A program made the translations under genes and the position numbers. From Podospora pseudocomata (taxonomy: Eukaryota; Ascomycota; Sordariomycetes; Sordariales; Podosporaceae): a stretch of 64,000 nucleotides of DNA. Positions within the stretch are counted from its first letter, which is position 1. Every line of letters begins with the position of its first letter. The notes below the pieces were generated by a model, which did not search any database, was not told the origin of the DNA, and worked only from the letters and a program-made list of their open reading frames with translations. Positions 22,189 through 31,681 of this stretch are shown here, piece after piece. The stretch is from positions 62,001 to 126,000 of the forward strand of contig NC_085889.1 of assembly GCF_035222375.1 (NCBI RefSeq), given 5' to 3'.

Positions 22189-22790
22189 TGTTACGCCCCA
22201 AGCGTAATACTCCGAGGTGCTGGGACACCTCGGCCAATCATTAGGTCAGGGATGGAAAGACCCATAAGCCCCCATACGACCAATCAGGAGGTGCTCAGTC
22301 TGATCAGTGGCCAAGACCACTGAGCACACTGAGCACATCGATCATGAAAGGTTGCTCAGTCTGCTCAGCCGCCAAGACCACTGAGCACACTGAGCACATC
22401 GATCATGAAAGGTTGCTCAGTCTGCTCAGCCGCCAAGACCACTGAGCACACTGAGCACATCGATCATGAAAGGTTGCTCAGTCTGCCCAGCCGCCAAGAC
22501 CACTGAGCACACAGAGCAAGGTACAAAGATACTTCAGAAACATATGTAGATAGCTTCACATAAATAGGGGGAGCGCCGGGCGCTCCCCGTGTCGAGGAAT
22601 CTGATTCCTCATGCAAGCAATCAAGTTCATTTGTCTACAATCTACTCTCAGTAGTTCTTTGTTAGAACAACCTGTTGTTGACAGTGAACCCATGTCTGAG
22701 ACGCTTGTCACAACCTTCGATCATCCTGTCATATTCACCTTCGGCGTACTGCCTTGCAATCTGTATCCACCCCCGGTGCAGGTTGTAACA
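22189..22790 (+). mobile_element. solo LTR of an LTR retrotransposon (copy 1)
   Basis: A 602 bp unit begins TGTTACGCCCC and ends GGTTGTAACA, with TGTTAC/GTAACA inverted termini. The flanking 5 bp, ATATC and TTATC, match at four of five positions, as expected for an aged target duplication. The last 300 bp or so match copy 2 at 28620-29068 at about 95 percent by eye. No internal coding region adjoins it, so it is a solo LTR left by recombination. It sits inside the DUF3435 relic. A TATA-like CATAAATAG precedes two adjacent palindromes. The superfamily (Gypsy or Copia) cannot be told without the interior. Confidence 0.85.
22289..22514 (+). repeat. 61 bp tandem repeat inside solo LTR copy 1
   Basis: Three near-identical 61 bp units (22315-22497) begin GACCACTGAGCACACTGAG. 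A partial unit precedes them and another follows. Each unit is rich in TGAGCA and its complement TGCTCA. Copy 2 of the LTR has a different tandem repeat at the same place. Confidence 0.95.
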
Positions 22791-23615
22791 TTATCACGCA
22801 CGTTATATTGGTCGCTCGCTTATAACGTACGTTATACGTCGTATTATATATCTCCCGTAATCTCGTACCGGTGTAGGCATATAACTTCAGTAGGGTACTT
22901 TGGTCTACCCGGCTCCCTTCGTACACATAATTATAGTGGTTAATCAACTAGAGGTGCTCTTCTATAGCTATGTAATTCTCTATCGTTATGTATTTCGGTG
23001 CTTTTTTCTCTACCGATAGAGGAATTTTATATCTAGGCACATCTTGGATACATTATTATGTTAGATTAACGTAAATAGAAAAACGAGCTGTTTGTTTGTA
23101 CTTATATAGCACACGCTTTCCCGGACGATTTCGGGAATGGATGTATCGGTTGCTCTTTGCTACTGCGACATGAATCTTCGCATTTTGACTCGTATGTATT
23201 TAACTATGGGCCTCCCCAGAGACTTATCTAACCGCCATTTGGTTGAACGTACGACGGTTTTAGTGAAATGCTTCATCGTCCTCGTGTCAAACGGGTCTGA
23301 TACTTCGAATTTTGCCACGTACCTGACTTATGTTAGCACTCTGGTTAAATTTAATAGAGTGATCTTCGCAATATACGCTTCCCAAATCTTCATTAATTGG
23401 TTATACCGCGGCTTAGTGGTATCGCTAAGCGCTTTTCGGACTGGGTCACCGTCAATCTCAGATTTGTCCTCAGTGAGCCCATCCTGTAATGCCGCTTCAA
23501 TCAGATCGTTCGGATCTGTCCCCTTCCTCCCTCCTCGATTCTGAGCGCCTTGGTCGGATTTTGCTTTTTTCTTGGCTTGGCCACCTTTGCTAGACTCGCT
23601 GCCACTTGCGTTCAT
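22791..23615 (-). pseudogene. DUF3435 (tyrosine-recombinase-like, Starship-captain family) relic
   Basis: The minus strand starts with a Lys/Ser-rich N-terminus (MNASGSESSKGGQAKKKAK) and continues RYNQLMKIWEA. A 54 nt intron at 23323-23376 (GTATAT...GCTAAC...GTCAG) then joins in frame to YVAKFEVSDPFDTRTMKHF and VKYIRVKMRRF. Further on come QRATDTSIPEIVRESVCYI and, nearer 22800, NYVYEGSRVDQSTLLKLY. These are the successive conserved blocks of the N-terminal DUF3435 region. In-frame TAG codons stand where Trp (TGG) is expected (RRFMSQ-stop-QRAT and EEHL-stop-LINH), as RIP produces. The gene is cut by solo LTR copy 1 at 22790, so the recombinase core is not visible. It is dead. Confidence 0.65.
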
Positions 23616-24168
23616 TTTGAGCGATCATTCGGGAAGTTCAGAGTGTGTAGATAGATAGGTTAGAAGGATATGAGAGGCTCCTCTAAGTTCTCAGATAAGA
23701 ACGGAGAGGGGAAATGTAGAGAGGGGGAGGAATATGAGAAAAAAAGGAGATCTGAGGAGAAACGCTGGCCATTTATAGATGGGGTAGACACAGCCTCCTC
23801 TGACCTTCCTCATGCCGGTGTCACAAGCGCACAGTATACGGTTCCAGGAGACCAATAGAGATTACTCGCTGGGTTGGGTTCGGGACCCCGGCCAACATCC
23901 CCCATGAACAGGCAGGTAGATACGCAGGCGGAAAATATTTTCATTACTTCTAAGGGTCCTATACCCGCACTTATGTCTAGCGCTAAGACTCATATATACA
24001 CTGGATTGTCGGCCCCCCGGTTCCCAGCAGTCTGAGACCCAGTCGGCTCAGTGATAGGAACACACACTGGCCCCACGGCCGTAGCCCGCAACGTCCACCA
24101 CTTTGCTATTCAAAAGAAGCAGGAATGCCCGTTCTCGAACAAGGATCGAACATATTTTTCAGTTTGTA
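23616..24168. other. repeat-rich spacer upstream of the DUF3435 relic
   Basis: This holds a purine-rich tract (about 23670-23770) and a mixed segment around 23870-24100. If the relic were a Starship captain, the element edge should fall here. No target-site duplication or clear boundary was recognised by eye. Confidence 0.3.
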
Positions 24169-24475
24169 GACTGGCTCCGCACTAGCTACATCAAGGAGCT
24201 GCTTCTGGTGCTTACAAATGCCCCTTGTCATCTCAATACCTGTAGGGTCGAACGACTCCAAAAAACAGCTCCAGCCAGCGGCTCAGATTACGGAAAGTTT
24301 AGGATGTCTAGCTTGAAATTTTACGTGCTCGAGAGCCTAAAAATAGACGAACACATAATTTTCATTTTGCAGACTGGCTCCGCATACTAGCTACATCAAG
24401 AAGTTGTTTTTGGCTCTGGCAAAGGCCACTGGTCATAACCCTCAATATCCAGATTGGAACGACTCCGAAAACGAC
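24169..24475 (+). repeat. diverged tandem duplication, unit about 205 bp
   Basis: Two copies share GACTGGCTCCGCA...CTAGCTACATCAAG (from 24169 and from 24372) and AACGACTCC (24251 and 24458). Offsets are 203-207 bp, with many substitutions and small indels between them. Each copy opens after a TTTGTAG/TTTGCAG stretch resembling a splice acceptor, so it may be a duplicated exon of a decayed gene. No family was recognised. Confidence 0.7.
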
Positions 24476-24723
24476 TCCATTGTTTCTACCCCACCGCTCC
24501 AGCAGTTGACGAGATTCTTCTCCTTGGGCAGTGTACAGGTAAGACGTTAAGCATAGCATACAATCTGTATGTTGCCAGAGGCATTCAAGTTAAGGTAGTG
24601 GATGAGCTAGCATATGTTTAATGTTGAGTAAGGAGGAGGTCAAGCTGATAGGCACAAATTGAAGGTTCTTGAGAGAAAACTTTCCGAGAGCACCTGATCT
24701 ACCAACGTCACGTAGTAGATAGG

Positions 24724-24830
24724 GTGAGCATACCCTAAGCAATCCCTGAGCAAGGTGAGCAGACCCTGAGCAAACCATGAGCTGGGTGAGCAGACCGGAA
24801 CCGAAGATGAGCCGGTCCTGAGCTCCGCCT
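24724..24830 (+). repeat. degenerate TGAGCA short tandem repeat
   Basis: About nine imperfect 11-13 bp units follow the pattern TGAGCANNCCC. The core TGAGCA is the same one that dominates the 61 bp repeat of solo LTR copy 1, so this could be an LTR fragment. Confidence 0.6.
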
Positions 24831-24928
24831 GATTTAGTTTGGATAAAGCGGCAATAAGTCACGTGGCGAATTGTGAGCAGATACCGGTGTTGTTACAGCG
24901 CCGATAGATTATATGGAAATATTGTTGC

Positions 24929-25180
24929 TTGTTCAAAATCTTGAGTCCAGATGTAAACATTCACCGCAGGAATAACCAGGGCCAGTCTGTGATCAGTTAC
25001 CTACGGCAACTACTGGCCCCCGGCGCCGATGAAGACCATGGTCAAAAGGAGGGAGTGATTGAGAACGGATTGGAGCATCTCAATAAACACTTTGAGCTGT
25101 TCTGGGCGAGGATGGAGGTGAGACAATTGTATGGAAGGAGACGCCGTGCACAAGTCAGGCTGGTTAATGGTCCGGAATGA
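24929..25180 (+). pseudogene. possible 3' end of an ankyrin-type gene
   Basis: The frame reads PDVNIHRRNNQGQSV near its start, which resembles the loop of an ankyrin repeat. It then runs through a charged, helical-looking tail to a stop (RRRRAQVRLVNGPE). It looks like a last exon, but the upstream sequence is the diverged duplication with no open frame, so the gene appears to be a remnant. Chance resemblance is possible. Confidence 0.3.
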
Positions 25181-26420
25181 AGACTCTTTGCATGGCACTG
25201 GAATATTTTGGATATATGATTGTGTATGAGAAACCCACCTAAACCCAAGCTAATGTCGTCGTCTGGTGAACTTGCGTGGGATGATGCAACGAGATGGGAA
25301 TATTACATTTGTGTCGATTTGTGTCTTGGCATTCCTTTGTCACACCCAATCGACAGGTTGCCCAAGTATGCTGCGGTTCTGAGGGTGGTCGTGCGGTCGA
25401 TGGCCTTGAAACACTTGAAGGGCGGGAGATCCAGCGCAGATGACTCGCCCACTCTGCTTCTGCCATACTCCCGCGCGTCTTGCTGCAGAATTCGGCGTAA
25501 CGCGCGGCCCTCCCTGAGCTCTGATGGCGAACCAGACTGCCGGAAGCCCCCGAGTGCCTGTGGAAAGCCGGGGCGGGCAGCGGGTAGCGAGTCCAAACGA
25601 ATCAGTAGCTAAGACATCCGATCCACCGCACGGCTCCATGAACAAAAGCTGAAAGCTGGTGCCCATCTCCAGCTCCGCCGTAGGTGGACATGATCATCGA
25701 GGCTTTTGGACCCTCTTGATGACATGCCCGCTGGGACGGGATGCGGGGGTTTTGCGCAGTCAGGTGGTTTGTGGCGCGGGGGTGCCTGGAGCCGGATGGG
25801 TGCTGCAGCGCCCTGTAGTGTTTGGTTGAGTCCGTATTAGCGGCAGTCCCACGGCACCGTCTTTGGACGGACCCGGGAGCTTCGTCAACTACCTATCCGG
25901 CCACCAGAAAGGTCCTGCATCGTCAGCACCGGCCGCATATCGCTCTGTACGACACCGATATGAGGGGTATATTACTCCCGTCCTTTCCCTGTCTTCTTTC
26001 CGGGCTTCTCACCAGTTCGCAGTCGTTTGCATGAGAGGAGAACGTCACAGCAGCATCCACCGCCCAGAAGTAGCAACAACACCCCCGCCAAGCAGTTGAG
26101 ACGCAGGTGAAACATTGAAACAAAGATCTTCCTCCTTGTCTTTCGCCTGGCAGCAGAAATAAATACCTGTGTTCGACCTACACAGCGAACTCTTGGGTCT
26201 CTGTCTTTGAGGTCCTTTTTTTGGCAGTTTCTGCTTTGGCATACCACGAAGGGAGGAAGGATATATTCATTACGACCGACCGTTGACCGATCGGCTGGCA
26301 CAACATCCCATTTTGTTTCCTTTTGCCTATCTTTGAACTTCTTAATTCTGTCGTTTTTCCCTCTCGACTCATGCTTTTACGGCCTTATCTCTATTAATAC
26401 ACCCCGAATAGTCATTAATC
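25181..26420. other. intergenic, promoter region of the oxysterol-binding-protein gene
   Basis: The composition returns to that of host spacer. The last 300 nt are CT-rich with TTTTTTT near 26216, as is usual near fungal starts. Frames at 25220-25612 on both strands overlap without motifs. No gene was called. Confidence 0.45.
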
Positions 26421-27669
26421 ATGGATAGCAAGACGGTGTCTTCCCGCCTACGAGAGCTGGTCAAGGTTCGTGCCCTCCTTTTCCTCGTCTGCCACGATGC
26501 TAACATTGCTATAGTTTCTCGGAACAGTCAAGGGCGATCTCGCCAACGTCACCGGACCTCCCTCCCTCCTCGCTCCCTCGTCCGTCGTTGAAGTCGGCCA
26601 CTGCTGGGCCCAGCGCCCTGCCGTCTTTGCCGCCCCTGCCCACGAGCCCCTCCCCGAGAAACGCTCCCTGCTCGTCCTCAAATGGTTCCTCGTTGCTCTC
26701 AAGAGTCAACTCTACGTCGCCGGTTCCCCTGGTCCGCAAGCCGTCTCGATCAAGAAGCCCCTGAACGCCTTTCTCGGAGAGCTATTCCTCGCATCGTGGA
26801 CCGACGAGGAAAACAAGGCATGCACCGAGCTCATCGCCGAGCAGGTATCTCACCATCCCCCCATTACGGCGATGCACGTCATCGACCGTCAAAATGGTGT
26901 CAGGGCCGACGGGTACGCTAGGGTGGAGATGACATTCAACGGAAACGTGAACATCAGACAGGTTGGGCATGCAATCGTGCACATTGATCGATATGACGAG
27001 GATCATTTAGTGCCGCTGCCAGATGTGAAGATCAGAGGATTCTTGGGCGGGTGCATGTACCCAGAGATCACTGGGACATATACCCTGCACTCGAGTGGCG
27101 GGTACGTGTCTCAGGTCAAGTTCTCTGGAGAGGGGATGATCAGGGGAAAGAGGAACTCCTTTGAGGCCAAGGTGTACAAGAAGGATGATACCAAACAGAG
27201 GGCCATTTACACTCTCTCGGGAGTCTGGAGCGACGGGTGGGTGGTCAAGGATGCGCAAACTGGGGAGGTCCTGGAGATGTTCAAGCATGACGCGGTGGAG
27301 AATGAGCCGGTGCCCATGGATATCGTTCCGGTGGAGCAGCAAGATGACTGGGAGAGCCGTAAGGCGTGGGGCAAGGTGCTGAATGGGATGGCCATGGGTA
27401 ATCTCGAGGCTGTCACGCGGGAGAAGACCAAGATCGAAAAAGCGCAGAGACTGATGAGGGCTTTTGAGGAGTCAAGGGGCGAGACATGGGAGCCGCTGCT
27501 CTTCCAGTCCATTTCAGCGGATGATTTTGAGGTATTCCATCGCTTGGCAGATGGTACGGGTCATCAGTTGGCTGATGAGAGAACCAAAGGGGTGTGGAGA
27601 GTGAAGGATACGCAAGTCAAGAACCTCCAGAGGCCCTTTAGAGCTGGTCTCACGCCGCTGGGGTATTAA
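26421..27669 (+). CDS. oxysterol-binding protein, Osh4/Kes1-like
   Basis: Exon 1 (26421-26465, 15 codons) and exon 2 (26515-27669) are separated by a 49 nt intron (GTTCGT...CTAAC...ATAG), giving 399 residues. The family signature EQVSHHPP is at 124-131, preceded by KKPLNAFLGELFLA and followed by GGCMYPEITGTYTL and TWEPLLF. There are no PH, ankyrin or FFAT regions, so it is a short single-domain lipid-transfer protein like yeast Osh4/Kes1. Such proteins exchange ergosterol for PI4P between the ER and Golgi or plasma membrane. The frame is intact and GC-rich although it lies between transposon relics, so it shows no RIP damage. Donor GTTCGT is non-consensus, but the frame and lid helix context support it. 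Confidence 0.92.
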
Positions 27670-28614
27670 TGCTAGTGAGTTGATATGGGTTCCACATAGC
27701 GTAGGCGTTGGTGGCTGTTTGTTGTTTTGGATGGATAGCGATATCGGACATGGTTTATTCACACGATTGATCATAATTCTGTTATCGCTGTCTTCATTTT
27801 GTGCACGTCGGCCAACGACATGAGCTTTTTTTAACTTTCAATCGCCATATTTAATTGTATCGAGTCGGACTGTCATACAGGGAGGGCTAGGTCCTATGAT
27901 AATTTGCTATCTGTGCAATACACTGCACCCTCTAGACTTTAGACTATCTGGTGTATAGCTACAAAATATGCGCCACGCCAATCCTAGACCATCTTATAAT
28001 AACTTACCTTGACTCATAGGTTGACTTATAGACAGACTTGCTCGAGGAGAGGCGATCTTCACCATGTTCGACATATCTGTCCAATTACAATACTCCAGGG
28101 TCACAAACGTTATTCTTCATGACTTTCCAGAGCCACAGTAAGAGGGGAGCCATTTACGAAAGTGTCACACCAGGTCACTCTTCTAGTATTTTCTGTGGGA
28201 GTACTTGGCCTTGCATTTCCACTGCCTTCGATGCTTAGGCTAATATTTTCTGTTAAGTGAAGACACTTGGCCTTGGCCTGGCCTCGGTTACCCTCACAAA
28301 ATACTGGCCAATTTCTGGCATTCAAGCCTGGTTTTATTGAGAGTACTCCCCCCTGTGTCCCCCTTGTTGGGTGCCCTTGGCAAGTACCAGACGAACGTTT
28401 ATCATCCTAGAGGGTTGTACAATCATCTTCACAAGCGCCGCTCAATGTGACAGGTCAATCTTCTTCACATAAGGTAACCCTTGGTTAATTGGGTAAGCAG
28501 TAACAAGTTTTTGTTGCAACCTGCGTGTCAACAGAGTGAGGATAAAAACTGCATTTCAGGATGCTCATTGGCCAGACCAAACATCTCGACCTCTTTTCTT
28601 GTTGGAAAGGAGGG
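27670..28614. other. AT-rich spacer left of solo LTR copy 2
   Basis: This is the 3' flank of the oxysterol-binding-protein gene followed by AT-rich sequence. A repeated TATTTTCTGT with TTGGCCTTG occurs at about 28189-28275. No gene was recognised. Confidence 0.4.
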
Positions 28615-28619
28615 TGACA

Positions 28620-29068
28620 TGTTACGCCCCAAGCGTAATACCCCTGTACAGGAACCACTGGGTGGTACCTGTCAGAAAGAAAGGAGTCTTACTAGCAAGG
28701 AGTTCATGGTCTGTTAGCGGTGGCCATGGTCTGTTAGCGGTGGCCATGGTCTGTTGGCCGCGGCCAAAAGCAAGCAATACAAGCACACTGAGCAAGGTAC
28801 AAGGATACCTCAGAAACATATGTAGATAGCTTCACATAAATAGGGGGGAGCGCCGGGCGCTCTCCATGTCGAGGAATCTGATTCCTCATGCAAGCAATTC
28901 AAGTTCATTTGTCTAAAATCTACTCTCAGTAGCTCTTTGTTAGAACAACCTGTTGTTGACAGTGAACCCATGTCTGAGACGCTTGTCACAACCTTCGATC
29001 ATCCTGTCATATTCACCTCTGGCGTACTGCCTTGCAGTCTGTATCCATTTCTGGTGCAGGTTGTAACA
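28620..29068 (+). mobile_element. solo LTR (copy 2) with perfect 5 bp target duplication
   Basis: A 449 bp unit starts TGTTACGCCCCAAGCGTAAT and ends CAGGTTGTAACA. It is flanked by TGACA on both sides (28615-28619 and 29069-29073), an exact target-site duplication. It belongs to the same family as copy 1 (first 22 bp and last 300 bp or so shared). There is no internal region, so it is a solo LTR. The perfect target duplication suggests it is the younger of the two. A TATA-like CATAAATAG lies near 28834-28842. Confidence 0.93.
28705..28764 (+). repeat. 20 bp tandem repeat inside solo LTR copy 2
   Basis: Three adjacent 20 bp units begin CATGGTCTGTT; the third is diverged. They occupy the position that holds the 61 bp repeat in copy 1. 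Confidence 0.95.
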
Positions 29069-29073
29069 TGACA

Positions 29074-30349
29074 TTTCCGCCAGATTTAGCTACCAGCTCG
29101 TAAATCATGCAGCCAAGCAAGAGAATTAAACCAAGAATAATTAATATTCAATTTTTATTGAATAATTAAATATTTTATTTATTTCATGTTTAATTCAATT
29201 ACTTAATTATTTCACTATTTAAGTACTAGTTTCCTTCTATTTTTCATCTTTTGAATTTCTTTCTTTACCCACCAAAGCTCGAACTTCTTTGTGCTACCTA
29301 TCCAAGTGCACACCTCCCTCTTACTTGGACTCGGGACAAATAGCAGCCTCGCATTATCATTCATCCTCCCTCCTTTCTCTCACGTTATGCCTCGTACGCG
29401 CATCTCGCGTCGCACATCATCAACTACACTGCCAGCCCTGTCCTTGTAAGACCAGCTTCACGTCTTATCATATCTTCTCTCTACTTGATTTTCCCTCTTA
29501 TCCTTATCCTTCACTGTGCCTCTGCGCACTCAAACCCAAGGAGATTTCCCAAAATCATGATCCCCTGCCCATTGAAGTTGTCCATCGAAACCAGCCTTCA
29601 AAAGGGCGGGGAATCACATTGAAGGGAACATACACCTTAGGACATGCAAGCTTTTCATAAAGATCTAGCTGCTCATGAATACCCACCATAGAGATAATCA
29701 AAGTGTTCAGCTTAATTACTGCCCTCCACGTAGACTGATGATTGATGACCTGAAGGCATAATATTAACTCCTCCAACCAATAGATATCAATCATACACAG
29801 AATCAGGCATCCCCTTTGCCACCACTTGAGGCCTCCCTGAGGCTATCCCCTGTTCGAAAGGCCACACACATCGAGCGGCATATCCCTCAGGGCGTGGTGA
29901 GACGTGCATATTCACCCTCCAGTGAGAATCAGGAACGCGCGCTATCACGAGGTCTGGACTCGTTTGCCCTGCCGCACACTCTTCATTTTGGCCACATTTT
30001 CACACACACACCTCACCGCGGTGGCTCTTACCCCCAAATACCAACTCCTTCCACACCTTCCACAATTTGCACATCGTCGTCGCCTTCCCTCCTCCTACCT
30101 GCCCGCTACAAAAAGGCGAGGCAAATCGCGCCTCCTTTTTCAGGGATCTCCATTCTCGCCGGCTCGCCATACCTTACTGGTTCACGGGGCACCACACTCA
30201 CTCGCTACCTCCTGCCAAAAAGGATACGCCATTCATCACCAATCTCATCTCAGCGTCCTTACACAAATCGCCCTTTCTTACATACCACCGGCCGCACTTA
30301 CACCGCACAACCTCGCATAAATCGTGGTATGTATTATTGTGCATTTATT
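29074..30349. other. AT-rich block and spacer
   Basis: A strongly AT-rich block with ATTCAAT/AATTAAA repeats lies at about 29130-29225. The rest is C-rich on the plus strand and holds overlapping frames with no recognisable domain. No gene was called. Confidence 0.4.
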
Positions 30350-31560
30350 TAATACACGCCTATGCAGCACCATGCATAAACATTTATCTACTGTCCTTAT
30401 GCAGCGTTCTTGGCATATATCCTCTCTCTTCTTTTCTGTCTAATCCGAGCTCTATCCCAACATTCTGTCTTTTTTCCCATTTAATCTGAGCTCTGTCCCA
30501 GCATTCCATGTCTTTTTCTTTCTTGTAGTCTGGGTTTTCTACTCAGATTGTCCACCCATTTCCTTTTTTCGTTTTCTATTTAAAATTTATTCTAGTATTC
30601 TCTGTCTTTCTTTTTTCATTCTGAACATTACCTCTTGTTCTCGGCACGCCACCTGGCGAAGGCGGATGAGATAGGGTGATCTTGGAGTCTTGACGACCCA
30701 AACTTCATCCCAGTCCTCTCTATCTATCACCTTTTATTATTCTAAGCTCTCTCCCGATATTCTGTGTCTTTCTTTCTCCAGTTTAAGCATTTCCTACTGT
30801 TTTTAATACACTACCCGGCGAAGGCGGAAGGGACAAGGTGGCTTTGGAGTCTTGACGACCCAGCTCTATTCCAGTAAGGCATCCTCTGTCTTGGTGTATT
30901 CCAGTCTAAACTCCATGCCAGTCTTTGCTGCCTCTTTTTCTCTCTTAGTCTAACCTTCCGCTATCCCAGAATCCTCTTTTCTTTCATTCTCCAGTTTGTA
31001 TTTTTGTTATAATTCTTAATCGCCAACTTAGGGCGGGACGACTTCAGAGTCTTATCAAGTAGCCTACTTTACTTCTTATACATTTATTTCAAGCCCTATC
31101 TCAGCATTCCCATGCTCTTTCTTTCCTTCATTCTATATATTCATGTGTTATCTCAGCATTCCCACTCCTTCTTTTTTTATCGAAATATTCTCTTCATTCT
31201 ATATCTTTATTTCTTATATTTCGTTCCAGCACTATTCCCTATTATGTGTTCCTTCTTCTTCTAGTCTCCACACTCCCAGTATTCTCTAACTATTTTCTCT
31301 CGTTTAGTCTAGACATTACCTATCTCGCGCCGTCCCAGCCATCTATCTTCTTTTCTTAAGAGCTTTTATTTATACATTAGCATTCTCTACCTTTTTACTT
31401 CCAGCCCAACCTCTACTCACACTTGTGAAGGACAGTATCACATCTTGATACCAACGCCCACCCATAATCCCTATTTCATATATTCACTTTTCATACACTC
31501 CATACCTTTTGTATATCTACAGATATTATTTCTTGCTTCAAGTTCAAGCTTTTCAAGTTT
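30350..31560 (+). repeat. 1.2 kb pyrimidine-rich degenerate repeat upstream of the SRA gene
   Basis: The plus strand is dominated by C and T, with recurring variants of CTATCCCAGCATTC followed by TGTCTTTCTTTCT at roughly 30450, 30490, 30590, 30745, 30960, 31090 and 31150. A longer GC-rich module, with CGAAGGCGGA and an identical TTGGAGTCTTGACGACCCA, occurs at 30653-30700 and 30815-30862, with a weaker version at 31021-31058. There is no open frame of note. It may be promoter or a very long 5' leader of the gene at 31682. Confidence 0.7.
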
Positions 31561-31681
31561 CAAGTTTCACCCCTACTAGTCCAAGCATTGAAATTTGCCA
31601 GTCTCAGCTCCTACTACCATCAGTCCAGCCTTCCAGGTTATCTATTCCACATCACTGACCTTCTCCCAGCCACAGTTACTG

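Noticed and set aside
22315-22497. CRISPR-like array
   Set aside because: The 61 bp units are contiguous, with no spacers, inside an LTR of a eukaryote; it is a tandem repeat.
22189-29068. Reading the two LTRs as the ends of one full-length retrotransposon
   Set aside because: The interval contains an intact host oxysterol-binding-protein gene and no retroelement coding region, copy 2 has its own perfect TGACA target duplication, and the LTR middles differ.
29816-30352. 178-residue frame in the spacer left of the pyrimidine-rich tract
   Set aside because: It is Ser/Pro/Thr-rich from base composition, overlaps a second frame, and has no motif, so it was not called as a gene.
31595-31681. Earlier start for the SRA gene
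   Set aside because: The codon at 31595 is TTG, not ATG; the first ATG in frame is 31682.
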